DNA from: Catalinimonas alkaloidigena
GTDB lineage: Bacteria; Bacteroidota; Bacteroidia; Cytophagales; Cyclobacteriaceae
Length of the DNA stretch: 64,000 nt
Assembly (NCBI RefSeq): GCF_029504655.1
Contig: NZ_JAQFIL010000001.1
Span: 5,461,001 to 5,525,000, forward strand
Direction: 5' to 3'
Shown here: positions 17,423 to 25,742 of the stretch, piece by piece
How positions within the stretch are numbered: the stretch's first letter is position 1
Layout of the letters: each line of letters opens with the position of its first letter
Program-made: the position numbers and the translations under genes
The notes under the pieces: generated by a model
What the model was told of the DNA's origin: nothing
What the model saw: the letters and a program-made list of their open reading frames with translations, nothing else
Database searches by the model: none

Positions 17423-18931
17423 TTATAAATATGCATACAATTGACCCATCAGGCCCATACCCATCTGAGATATGACCCGATAATCGCTGCGCTGCAACTC
17501 CTCTCCTCCTCTGTTACTCTGAGCTACACCGGAGAGCAGGCCGTCGGGCGTAAGAAATGGAAGTAGTCCCTTCCAGGTGGCTTTCGCTTTAGAAACAGGG
17601 ACATTCAGCAACCCTTCCCTAATCCCTGTAGCAATAGCCGCACTAATTCCCGCTGAACCCGAAGTATCAACTGTGGTATCAGGATTGTCAAGAAAACAAT
17701 TCCACAAGCCATTTTTCTGCTGATGGAGCAGCACAAATTGCGTTACCCGATCCAATTCTTCCAGCAGATCATCTACCTCGGCTGTATCTTTTAAAATAGA
17801 AAGTGTACGTACCAAGCCCAGCATATACCAGGCTAACCCTCTTGCCCAGTTTTTATAGGTTCTACTATCTTTTTCAGGATAATAACGGAGATAATTGTCT
17901 CCTTCAAAAACCAGTTTTTTTCGCAATCTCAGCTGATGCAGGGCCGCCTCAGCTAAATCTTTTCTATTCCAGGCTTCTGCCAGTACTGCCATAGGATAGG
18001 CAATGGTATAAGCACCTTCAGCCGTGATGGTAGCATTTATGTTTTGCTGATGCTTTTCCCAAAACTGTTCTACTTTTTTCAGGATAGGATGCTCAGGATA
18101 CAGGCGGGCAAGTACAGCAAAAGGTAGTGTCGCTTCTATATTGTTTACTATATTATCAGCGATTCTACTTTTGGGGTCTTCCACAATGAGTCTGCCTTGA
18201 TCATCAAAATACAAATCAAGATGCACCTTGATCGTATCCAGCGCCTTGGCATCCTTCTTACGGCTATATATTTGCCATAGGCCATCCAACACACATCCTT
18301 CCATCCAGTCGAAAGGTTGTAAAGCACCTAATGATTTCAGCTGGCCGAGGAATACATCCTGTGGTTTGTTATTTTGCTTATTGACCACCAACAGGTGAGG
18401 AAAGAGAAAATCATTCCCTCGCTCTTTCGCATTGGTATCAGAAAAAAAATAAGCAGGCAGATTACCTTTTACAAGCTTAATTTGCAGCCCCTTTTCTTCT
18501 ATCTGCTCCAGATACTGCGTATCAATGACCAGTTCTGTAAGCTGCAATACCGGAGCGTACTTGCAGTCCAATATACCCAGTACTATGTCTGTATCAGGAA
18601 TACTGACCTCTATCTCTTTTTCTTCCCGACTATCCAATGCGGTGGTCAGTCTTAACCTCAGCTCTTTGGTAGAACGTCCTACTTTGGCTTTCAAGCTTAG
18701 TTTAGTCATTCCTCCTTCCATTCCTAAACCAAAATAATTCCACGCAAAAGGCACTCTCAGTTGGGAAGGCAATGCTGTAGGGAAAGATGAACTCACTTCC
18801 AGTTCAACATAGGTGTAAGCCGCTTTTAAATTTACCATGCCCTGCAATGATATATCTGGGCTTACAAAAGGCAGAGCGCACCCTAACGACAGATATGTGA
18901 TACTTTCTCTTCGGTTCATCTTACTTTTCAT
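17423..18931 (-). CDS. GH88/GH105-like (unsaturated uronyl hydrolase-type) protein
   Basis: A 502-residue protein. The C-terminal ~330 residues form an (alpha/alpha)6 barrel like GH88/GH105 enzymes, which remove unsaturated uronic acid from the ends made by polysaccharide lyases. Visible motifs are NWARGLAWYMLGLVRTL, GLWNCFLDNPDTTVDTSGSAG and SNRGGEELQRSDYRVISQMG. The first ~200 residues are an extra beta-rich region. The N-terminus MKSKMNRRESITYLSLGC has twin arginines and a hydrophobic stretch, so Tat-type export is possible. It sits 12 bp before the GH106 gene. No polysaccharide lyase is present in the window, so the supplier of its substrate must lie elsewhere. Confidence 0.8.
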   Translation of the reverse strand: MKSKMNRRESITYLSLGCALPFVSPDISLQGMVNLKAAYTYVELEVSSSFPTALPSQLRVPFAWNYFGLGMEGGMTKLSLKAKVGRSTKELRLRLTTALDSREEKEIEVSIPDTDIVLGILDCKYAPVLQLTELVIDTQYLEQIEEKGLQIKLVKGNLPAYFFSDTNAKERGNDFLFPHLLVVNKQNNKPQDVFLGQLKSLGALQPFDWMEGCVLDGLWQIYSRKKDAKALDTIKVHLDLYFDDQGRLIVEDPKSRIADNIVNNIEATLPFAVLARLYPEHPILKKVEQFWEKHQQNINATITAEGAYTIAYPMAVLAEAWNRKDLAEAALHQLRLRKKLVFEGDNYLRYYPEKDSRTYKNWARGLAWYMLGLVRTLSILKDTAEVDDLLEELDRVTQFVLLHQQKNGLWNCFLDNPDTTVDTSGSAGISAAIATGIREGLLNVPVSKAKATWKGLLPFLTPDGLLSGVAQSNRGGEELQRSDYRVISQMGMGLMGQLYAYL

Positions 18932-18975
18932 CCTGAGTTTTAAGTGTTGTATTTGCTATCTCTTAAGTTAGTATT

Positions 18976-19176
18976 TTACCAGGCAAACACCAGATCTAAA
19001 CTACACTCTCCCACTAAATTAACGCCGGGCAATGCCTCTCCATCCTCTGAGGAGCTCACTGCCCCTCTTAGCTGAACCGTTTCTCCTGTCTGTGCATAAA
19101 CGCCATTGACAGAGAAGACATAGCTCAGTATGACCAAAACAATCGTTGGGTTTAGGTATTTGACTGAATGTCTCAT
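18976..19176 (-). pseudogene. Truncated SusC/TonB-dependent receptor N-terminus
   Basis: A 66-codon remnant. It begins with a normal signal peptide (ends GVYAQ, residue ~29) and then the start of a carboxypeptidase-like regulatory domain (VQLRGAVSSSEDGEALPGVNLV), the usual beginning of a SusC-type outer-membrane receptor of ~1000 residues. After residue ~55 the similarity stops and the frame runs into GECSLDLVFAW and a stop. The whole plug and barrel are missing. Its place, 44 bp upstream of the GH88/105-like gene and 39 bp downstream of the isomerase gene, suggests that a SusC/SusD pair was deleted here. Confidence 0.7.
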
Positions 19177-19215
19177 AGTGGTTGTTGTGTTTAGTAATGA
19201 ATACTCGCTTGAGTT

Positions 19216-20694
19216 TTATTGAATAATGACTGACTCTATATTCAGATAATCAGCAATTTTCCGGATGGTGCGGGCATGATGCCCTACTCCTAACGCAAAG
19301 TGATGGGTAGGACCTGCCTTGATCCAGCGTTGCAAAAAAGTTCTCACATCCGGCTTAAAAAATCCCCGGGTATTGGTGTTGCCAGTGGGTGGTATCGGAC
19401 CCTGTACTGATTCTCCTTCTGCAATGACGAACCTGAACTTACCTTCATAATCAGAGCTAATGCTCAGCATCGTAATTGGCCCTTCTTTGATCTTGAACTC
19501 CACACCGGCACCAAATCCAGGCTTTCCATGATACTTTTTCAGACTACGCAATACCGGCCTGCCTTCAGCGATGGCGATGTTATGCGGGCCATCATGGCCT
19601 ACCAGCACAAAACCTTCGTTAAAATCTACCGGATGGAATTCCGCAAAGCTTCCTCCGATGTCCAGACGGTCCATGATCAGCATGGCAATGCAGGTCTTCA
19701 TATCGGATTCCCCACACATAGGAAAACCGGAAGCCGTGAGCAAAGAATTTCCGACGATAAGGTTGGACATCACCAGTTGCGTCAGACTGTCGGGTTCGCC
19801 TTCATAGTAGTAGGCCAGTCCGTCCAGGTTTTTCTCTTCTTTAAATTTTTCCAGTGCTACACTTACCCGGGCCGCTACTTCCAGGTCTTCGTCTTTTAGT
19901 TTTTCAGAAATAGGATCGGATACCGGATCTGGCGTATCAAAAAAGTGCAGAATCCTGTTCCGGGCATGTTGAATCTCCTCTTCACTCACATTGCCATATT
20001 GGGTAACAATCTCGTTTTCCTCGCACTGAACCACGTGCAGACCAAAATGCGCGGTAAACATGCTCGCGTCAAAATGCATGTCCAGCATGGCTTCAATGGG
20101 GTGACCAATATGGCCGATGCGGGAATTTTTCAGATCATGCAGTACAGTGGCAATCCGACAGTATTCTTCAATTTCCGCCTCGGCCTGAGGGTCATCATGC
20201 AGCGTACCGATGATCATATCCGGTACTTTTTTGCCCATCCTTATGGCTACTCCGGCAAATTCGGGCAGAGAGCAGATGTCATCATTGTACAATTGCAGAT
20301 AGGTAGAGGCTTTTTCGTAGTTCAAAGCCTTGTGGGGCTGTAAAGCTACCAGCACAATTGGGACATCCAGACTCTTAATGATTACGCCAAAGGTGCTGGA
20401 AGTGGCATAGGTAAGCATATCGCAGAAAATCAGATCCAGATTGGCCGCTTTCAGTTTACCTACCATTTCATAGGCATCTGAAGCTTTATCTACCATGCCA
20501 AAGTCGGTAACGTCTACCTCATATTTATTAAGCATTTCAATAAAGACGGTCTGCTTCTTCAGCATCTCATCCAACAGCCCCTCAAACTGCCCCCAGTATT
20601 TATGATAACCTACGCCAAAGACCCCAATTTTGGGGACGGTGGATTTTCGTCTTACAATTCCGTACTGCTCCTGATTTTCAAGTTCTTTTTTCAT
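19216..20694 (-). CDS. L-fucose/L-arabinose isomerase family protein
   Basis: A 492-residue cytosolic protein related to the L-fucose and L-arabinose isomerase fold (aldose to ketose conversion, metal-dependent). Typical segments are KIGVFGVGYHKYWGQFEGL at the start, DMLTYATSSTFG, a central GHIGHPIEAMLDMHFD, and the C-terminal HHFALGVGHHARTIRKIADY, where the His residues match the metal-binding region of arabinose isomerases. It lies between the MFS transporter and the hydrolases, fitting a role in processing the imported monosaccharide. An operator-like site shared with the transporter and the GntR gene lies 33 bp upstream. The actual sugar is not certain; rhamnose, fucose or arabinose are candidates. 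Confidence 0.85.
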   Translation of the reverse strand: MKKELENQEQYGIVRRKSTVPKIGVFGVGYHKYWGQFEGLLDEMLKKQTVFIEMLNKYEVDVTDFGMVDKASDAYEMVGKLKAANLDLIFCDMLTYATSSTFGVIIKSLDVPIVLVALQPHKALNYEKASTYLQLYNDDICSLPEFAGVAIRMGKKVPDMIIGTLHDDPQAEAEIEEYCRIATVLHDLKNSRIGHIGHPIEAMLDMHFDASMFTAHFGLHVVQCEENEIVTQYGNVSEEEIQHARNRILHFFDTPDPVSDPISEKLKDEDLEVAARVSVALEKFKEEKNLDGLAYYYEGEPDSLTQLVMSNLIVGNSLLTASGFPMCGESDMKTCIAMLIMDRLDIGGSFAEFHPVDFNEGFVLVGHDGPHNIAIAEGRPVLRSLKKYHGKPGFGAGVEFKIKEGPITMLSISSDYEGKFRFVIAEGESVQGPIPPTGNTNTRGFFKPDVRTFLQRWIKAGPTHHFALGVGHHARTIRKIADYLNIESVIIQ

Positions 20695-20726
20695 GAATAT
20701 TATAATTTGTGCATGAATACTTTTTC

Positions 20727-20739
20727 TTTACGCACTAAG
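20727..20739. promoter_or_regulatory. Operator-like site upstream of the isomerase gene
   Basis: The sequence TTTACGCACTAAG matches the sites at 22068-22081 and 22265-22278. It lies 33 bp upstream of the isomerase start. It is the probable binding site of the GntR-type regulator encoded at 22349-23104 (inference from recurrence and position). Confidence 0.65.
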
Positions 20740-20814
20740 ATTTCAAAGGCAAATTTTTTTGTTGATCTCATTTTTCAGATTCCATGATCATTCAGCAACA
20801 TTATTTTTGTCTTT

Positions 20815-22065
20815 TCAGCTAGAGTGAGCTGTCATCTGAGTATGCATTGGCCTGATCTGCCGGACAAATAGTATAAAAATGATAAATGCCAGAGGGTACA
20901 TCAAGCCGGAAGCAATCCACAGGGGCTGGTAGGAATAATTTTGGATGATCAGCCCAATCAAAGGATTGAGCAGCAAGCCTGAAACCGCTCCTGCTGTTCC
21001 TGACAAGCCCACCACGGTAGAAGTGGCCTGCTTTCCGAAAATATCTGAGATGGCTGTAATATAATTGGTAATCCAGAAACCGTGGGCAAACATGATCAGT
21101 GCCATCAGAGCAATAGCCACTTCCACTGTACTCACCCACTCTACAAAGGGAGCCACAATGGTCAGCAGGGCAGCAATGCCCATGACTACCTTTCTGGCCT
21201 TATTGACCGACATCTTCCTTGCCACCAGCTTATCGGAAAGCCAGCCGCCCATCACATTGGAAATTCCTAATGCCAGAAAAGGAATCCAGAATATATTGCC
21301 TACACTGTCAAAAGAAAGCCCTCTCTGTTCATTCAGGTATTTGGGTATCCAGAACATAAAGAAGTAAAAGACAGGGTCCAGCATAAAGCGGATCAGAATA
21401 AATATCCAGGCTTCTTTATTTTTGAGAATGGTCTTGAAAGGAAGTACTTCCTCTTTTTCGGGTTCAGTTAATCGTTCAGGAATAGCCTCAGCAGCCATAC
21501 GTTTCTTCCAGGGGATCATCAGCCAGATCACAACCCATAGTAATCCCACCAGGCCGGGAATGACGAAGCCCCCTCTCCAGCCAAAATAATTGGCTACCCA
21601 GATGGTAAGCGGTGGAGCGATTACGGCACCTATGGCTGCACCACCAATCGCGATGCCATTGGCCAGGGCTCTTTCTTTTTCGCCAAACCACTCATAAACG
21701 GTGCGGGCAGCGCCCGGAAAACAACCGCCTTCTCCCATCCCCAGCAAAAAACGAAAAGCTACCAGCTGATAAAAACCCGTCATAAAGCCATGCAGCGTGT
21801 TGGCGACAGACCATAGCGCCACTGAAGCCCCCAGCCCTATTCTTGCCCCAACTACGTCAATCAGTCGCCCACCGAGGGTAAACATGATGGCGTAGCTGAT
21901 CAGAAAGCTGGTATTGACTATACCGTACTGCACATCGGTGATATTGAACTCATCCTGAATTTTGATGATGGCAATAGAGAGCACCTGTCTGTCCAGAAAA
22001 CTCAGACCAGTTGCGATAAATACCAGACTGACTACCAACCAACGTAAACAAGATTTTTTCATCAT
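20815..22065 (-). CDS. MFS transporter, ACS/hexuronate (ExuT-like) type
   Basis: A 416-residue inner-membrane protein with about 12 membrane helices and an MFS signature in the first loop (GGRLIDVVGARIG). The FLDRQVLS segment in helix 1 and RFLLGMGEGGCFPGAART in helix 4 are typical of the anion:cation symporter family that takes up hexuronates and related sugar acids. This fits a locus degrading uronic acid-containing glycans. An operator-like palindrome ends only 3 bp before the ATG, so repression would block transcription or the transcript start. The second Met (22062) is an alternative start. It is divergent from the GntR gene and lies 120 bp upstream of the isomerase gene. Confidence 0.88.
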   Translation of the reverse strand: MMKKSCLRWLVVSLVFIATGLSFLDRQVLSIAIIKIQDEFNITDVQYGIVNTSFLISYAIMFTLGGRLIDVVGARIGLGASVALWSVANTLHGFMTGFYQLVAFRFLLGMGEGGCFPGAARTVYEWFGEKERALANGIAIGGAAIGAVIAPPLTIWVANYFGWRGGFVIPGLVGLLWVVIWLMIPWKKRMAAEAIPERLTEPEKEEVLPFKTILKNKEAWIFILIRFMLDPVFYFFMFWIPKYLNEQRGLSFDSVGNIFWIPFLALGISNVMGGWLSDKLVARKMSVNKARKVVMGIAALLTIVAPFVEWVSTVEVAIALMALIMFAHGFWITNYITAISDIFGKQATSTVVGLSGTAGAVSGLLLNPLIGLIIQNYSYQPLWIASGLMYPLAFIIFILFVRQIRPMHTQMTAHSS

Positions 22066-22067
22066 AT

Positions 22068-22081
22068 CTTAACGCACTAAG
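22068..22081. promoter_or_regulatory. Operator-like palindrome upstream of the MFS gene
   Basis: CTTAACGCACTAAG has inverted CTTA/TAAG ends. It is one of three matching sites around the GntR-regulated genes and lies directly before the transporter start codon. Confidence 0.7.
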
Positions 22082-22264
22082 TTAGGTTTTCAAATATAAA
22101 AACAAAGCAGACAGCAAAGCAAGCCATATGGCTCAAATAATATATTTTTATTATAATGAAAATATTATATCCGTTATTATCATCATTTATTCAATTTATT
22201 ACATAAAATTTTCTCAATTTCGCATAAATACTCTAAGCAAAGCTTATTTATAGAACCCATACAT

Positions 22265-22278
22265 CTTAGTGCGTTAAA
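22265..22278. promoter_or_regulatory. Operator-like site upstream of the GntR gene
   Basis: CTTAGTGCGTTAAA is the reverse-strand form of the site at 22068-22081. It lies 70 bp upstream of the GntR start, suggesting autoregulation together with control of the divergent transporter. Confidence 0.7.
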
Positions 22279-22348
22279 TCTGATTTTAGCAGATAATTTA
22301 TCATCTTTAACAATTCTAGCTTATACTCGTGACAATCAATTTTACAGG

Positions 22349-23104
22349 ATGAAGCCAAAATTTATTACCATCAGCGAAGAGATCATTGAAAGAATCAAGT
22401 CGGGAGAATTGCAGCCGGGTGATAAAATTCCTTCCGAGAATGAGCTGATCAAAACATATCAGGTCAGTAATACTACTGCCAGAAAAAGTCTGCTGGAAAT
22501 TGAGCTGAAAGGATGGGGCAGAAGGATTAAAGGCAAAGGTACTTTTGTACTAAACCGTACGCCTGATCACCATCTGTTGCGAACGCTGGGCTCAATTACA
22601 GATACCCGTATAGGTTTTGATGAAAAGTTAAAAGCGGAGGGTTTCACTCCTAAACATATTATTCTGGAGAAAGTCATCTTGCCTGATGGTATCTCATCGG
22701 AGATCGGAGGCAAGCATTATATCATAGAAGGACCGGTAGTGAAAATTCACCAGCTCCGCTATGCTGATGAAACCATTATGAAAGATGAGGTAAAATACAT
22801 TTCTCTGGACTTATGTCCTAAAATCAATCTTATGCCCACGGAAACCTCTTACTTCAGCATCTATGAAAACAAGTATCAGCAGAAGATTACTGATGTCAAC
22901 CAAACACTGAGCGCTGACATTTTAAAACCCGGAGATGTGGAGAACAACTTTGAGATCACAGCTCCAATTCCGGTATTTCTTCTTGACAGCGCTGTCCTTA
23001 ACAGTGCAAGTCAAACTATTGAAATTGAACGCTCGTACTACCGGGGAGATAAATATAAGTTCGCCATTCTGGCCCACCCTCATTTTAACGACATAAGCCA
23101 CTGA
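22349..23104 (+). CDS. GntR-family transcriptional regulator (HutC/UTRA subfamily)
   Basis: A 251-residue DNA-binding regulator. Residues ~1-70 are a GntR winged helix (IKSGELQPGDKIPSENELI...VSNTTARKSLLEIE). Residues ~95-240 form a UTRA-type effector domain, ending with the usual SYYRGDKYKFAI. UTRA regulators usually sense a sugar or sugar acid derived from the pathway they control. The gene is divergent from the MFS transporter. Three copies of CTTA-N6-TAAG-like sites lie before this gene, the transporter and the isomerase, so these are the likely regulon members in the window. Confidence 0.92.
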   Translation: MKPKFITISEEIIERIKSGELQPGDKIPSENELIKTYQVSNTTARKSLLEIELKGWGRRIKGKGTFVLNRTPDHHLLRTLGSITDTRIGFDEKLKAEGFTPKHIILEKVILPDGISSEIGGKHYIIEGPVVKIHQLRYADETIMKDEVKYISLDLCPKINLMPTETSYFSIYENKYQQKITDVNQTLSADILKPGDVENNFEITAPIPVFLLDSAVLNSASQTIEIERSYYRGDKYKFAILAHPHFNDISH

Positions 23105-23123
23105 TTTTTTTGACCACTGTTAA

Positions 23124-24623
23124 TTATTCAAATCCCAAAGTACCGGAACGATAAAATTTTAGGAGTTTAATACCAAAAAAGTATTCGTATTTGACGCGTG
23201 TTAAGTCCGAAGTGGCTTGCTCAAGCAGCCTTTTTGTTTGTATGAGATCCAGTGCACTGATCCTTCCCGCACGGAAGCTTGTTTTAGCCTTTGTATATAC
23301 TTCTGTCAGTGAGCCTACCCGGCGCTGAGCTGCTGCATGGCTATCAGCAGCCGCCTTCGTTTTAAGATAGGCGAGCTCTATCGCTTGTCTGACTTCCTGC
23401 CTTAGCTGCATCGCATTGAGCCGGGCCTGATCCAGCCTGATGGAGGCATAGGAAGTCCTGGTCTTGGTCAGGGTGTTATTAAAAATAGGAATGCTCAGGT
23501 TGATGCTTATGTATCGCCTCAGGTTAAAGTCAAGCTGATTGATGTAATTGTTATCAGTATACTTAGCAGGGATTTCTGTTTCGGTGTATACCGGTATTTT
23601 TGTACCTTCTGTCAGGCCAGGTAGGTCAGCAGGAGACAGTACGAAACTGCCCGTTGGAATGATACGGCTCACATTGGCTATACCGGCCACGGGAATTTGC
23701 TCAGGCGCTATACTTGAGTACTGAGAATACAAACCTGCCCTCAAGGATAAATACGGGAAAAAGCCCGCTTTGGAAATTGAGATATCGTACTGAGCACTAC
23801 GTAGCAGCATATCAGCGCTTAGGATCGCTGCCTGCTGTTCCAGTGCTGAGAGGTATACCTCTGCTGTAGAAAAAAGAGTTTCTGCTTTATCAGGGATTAC
23901 CTTCTCCGGTGCTTCAATAGCAATAGACTGGTTGGCAGGTAGCTGCAAAATCTGCTTAAGGTGTAGCTGAGATATGGCGAGCTCACGCTTTGTTTCAATG
24001 ACAGACTGTTGATCCTGAAATAGTTGTGCCTCTAACTGGGTTTCATCAGTGGGGACCAAGCTGCCAGCTCGTACTAGTTTTCTGGCACTGTTAAGCTGAG
24101 ACTGTGTTGCCTGCCACTGTGTTTCTTTTAACGCGACTATCTCCTGGGCAAAAAGCACCTGCATATAAGCCTGAATTACCTCCAGCGTAATTTCCTGTTC
24201 AACTGCCTGCAAATCGTACTGACTAATACGCAGATACAGTTTATTTTTTCTGACCGTATTGATTTTTTTGAAGCCATCAAAAAGTGCTACTTCTGCGCTG
24301 ATGCTCATGTTTTGTTGGCGCACAGGCCGGTCTACATATTCATTGGTAAACTGGTTGATGGTACGCCCAACGCTATAGCTCATCCCTGTATTGGCATTTA
24401 CGGTAGGTAAAAGGTCCATGTAAGCGTGTTTTAGTGCTACCTTTTCTGAGCTGATGTTGAGTCGTTGGTGTCTGAGATTGAGATTTTGCTTCAGGGCATG
24501 AGCGATACAGTCATCCAGACTAAGGCTCAAACTACGCTTATCAGCGGTGGGCGCCTGCGCCTGTGTTTGTAAGCTGACGAACAGGCAGAAGCAAATGAGT
24601 AATTTTAAGATCGTAGAATTCAT
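23124..24623 (-). CDS. TolC-family outer-membrane channel (last gene of lanthipeptide cluster)
   Basis: A 499-residue protein with a signal peptide (ends TQAQA, residue ~23) and the two long coiled-coil repeats of TolC-type outer-membrane efflux proteins. Typical sequences are LDDCIAHALKQNLNLRHQRL near the N-terminus and KAKTSFRAGRISALDLIQTK near the C-terminus. It lies ~70 bp after the stand-alone SpaB_C gene on the same strand. Together with the HlyD-type adaptor and the C39 ABC exporter it would complete a tripartite path from cytosol to outside, as needed for a peptide made in a Gram-negative cell. A general efflux role cannot be excluded. Confidence 0.88.
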   Translation of the reverse strand: MNSTILKLLICFCLFVSLQTQAQAPTADKRSLSLSLDDCIAHALKQNLNLRHQRLNISSEKVALKHAYMDLLPTVNANTGMSYSVGRTINQFTNEYVDRPVRQQNMSISAEVALFDGFKKINTVRKNKLYLRISQYDLQAVEQEITLEVIQAYMQVLFAQEIVALKETQWQATQSQLNSARKLVRAGSLVPTDETQLEAQLFQDQQSVIETKRELAISQLHLKQILQLPANQSIAIEAPEKVIPDKAETLFSTAEVYLSALEQQAAILSADMLLRSAQYDISISKAGFFPYLSLRAGLYSQYSSIAPEQIPVAGIANVSRIIPTGSFVLSPADLPGLTEGTKIPVYTETEIPAKYTDNNYINQLDFNLRRYISINLSIPIFNNTLTKTRTSYASIRLDQARLNAMQLRQEVRQAIELAYLKTKAAADSHAAAQRRVGSLTEVYTKAKTSFRAGRISALDLIQTKRLLEQATSDLTRVKYEYFFGIKLLKFYRSGTLGFE

Positions 24624-24692
24624 GATGTTTAATTTTTAGCTCCCTGATTTGAAGTATTGATCAGCGTGTTCTTTCCCGGAAGCGCATACCGC

Positions 24693-25742
24693 TCAGGCAT
24701 GTGTGTTTGCCATGGGGCGTTCATGCATGTTAAGACTGGATAGTGCTTTCTGAATCACAAAGGCGATATAGGCTTCATCTCTGTTTAGTACCCCCAAGCG
24801 GTTATTTGTCATATGTACCAGGCTGCCTAATATATTCCAAAGCGTAGCCTCTTTTGGGTTTGACGCTTTAAGAAGATTTTTGTGCGGTGGAATGAGCTTA
24901 GCTTGTGCTTGCGCATCTTTTATCCTGCGGCGGAAATTACGCATCTCACTGACCCATAGGTTAAGCCAAGCCTGCTTAAAGGTTGAAGAAGTCTGTAAAC
25001 CTTGCCAGAGACTGGCACAAACGGATACAATATGCTGTTCCTGTTGCTCATAAGCTGAGGAAAAGCAATGCATTACCTTTTGCTCCATCGCATATCTTTC
25101 TTCAGAAGAATAGTCCTTATCAGAAGCATAAGCCATAGAAAACCAGCTGCGACCCAGATAAGAAAAGAAACGTATCATTTCTGCGGGCGACATATGCAGT
25201 TCGTGAGCAAAGCTCAGGTGCATTTGTATGGCTACTCCCAGAGCACATGCCGCATGCCAGCCAGGCTTTTGGCTCATTGCCTCCAATACCACATGAGAAG
25301 AAGCCTCAAACTGTTTTTCCGCGATAGACAAACCATATGTACCTCCGTACCTTCGGGTTTCGGGGATATAATCAATAGTTTGTACGGAGTTATTTGGATA
25401 TAGCTTTTGGGATCCCCGGGCTAGATGTACCTGATCTAAAGCCGAGCGGCAAGAAGGATAAGCGGTAGCAAACTGCCTGAAACGCTGCCTTATGTAAGGA
25501 GCTACATAGCTTTCCAGTGTTTTGGCTTCCCCTTTGACCCTTAGCCTAATATGTGGCCCATGCTCCCAGTACCTGATAAAGAAGTACTGACTGATGTGTT
25601 GCTTTTGATAAAGCGCTTCACAAACGGGCTTAACTAGCTGGAGGAGTAGAGGCTCCCAGGGCTCATTATAAAACATATGAAGTGATAACCACCTTTCCAT
25701 ACCTATTGAGTTTTTTGATTGAACTATTATGAATGGTACCAC
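24693..25742 (-). CDS. Thiopeptide-type bacteriocin biosynthesis protein (SpaB_C/LanB elimination domain)
   Basis: A 349-residue stand-alone homologue of the C-terminal domain of class I lantibiotic dehydratases. In the known mechanism this domain removes glutamate from glutamylated Ser/Thr to give dehydroalanine or dehydrobutyrine. Visible family features are WLSLHMFYNEPWEPLLLQLV at the start, FFIRYWEHGPHIRLRV, and the terminal NNRLGVLNRDEAYIAFVIQK. The start may be 25690 (MERWLSL) rather than 25742, because the longer form overlaps the LanB gene by 16 bp. It follows the LanB N-terminal protein, so the two together make a split LanB. It is shorter than full LanB (~1000 aa) as expected. Confidence 0.88.
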   Translation of the reverse strand: MVPFIIVQSKNSIGMERWLSLHMFYNEPWEPLLLQLVKPVCEALYQKQHISQYFFIRYWEHGPHIRLRVKGEAKTLESYVAPYIRQRFRQFATAYPSCRSALDQVHLARGSQKLYPNNSVQTIDYIPETRRYGGTYGLSIAEKQFEASSHVVLEAMSQKPGWHAACALGVAIQMHLSFAHELHMSPAEMIRFFSYLGRSWFSMAYASDKDYSSEERYAMEQKVMHCFSSAYEQQEQHIVSVCASLWQGLQTSSTFKQAWLNLWVSEMRNFRRRIKDAQAQAKLIPPHKNLLKASNPKEATLWNILGSLVHMTNNRLGVLNRDEAYIAFVIQKALSSLNMHERPMANTHA

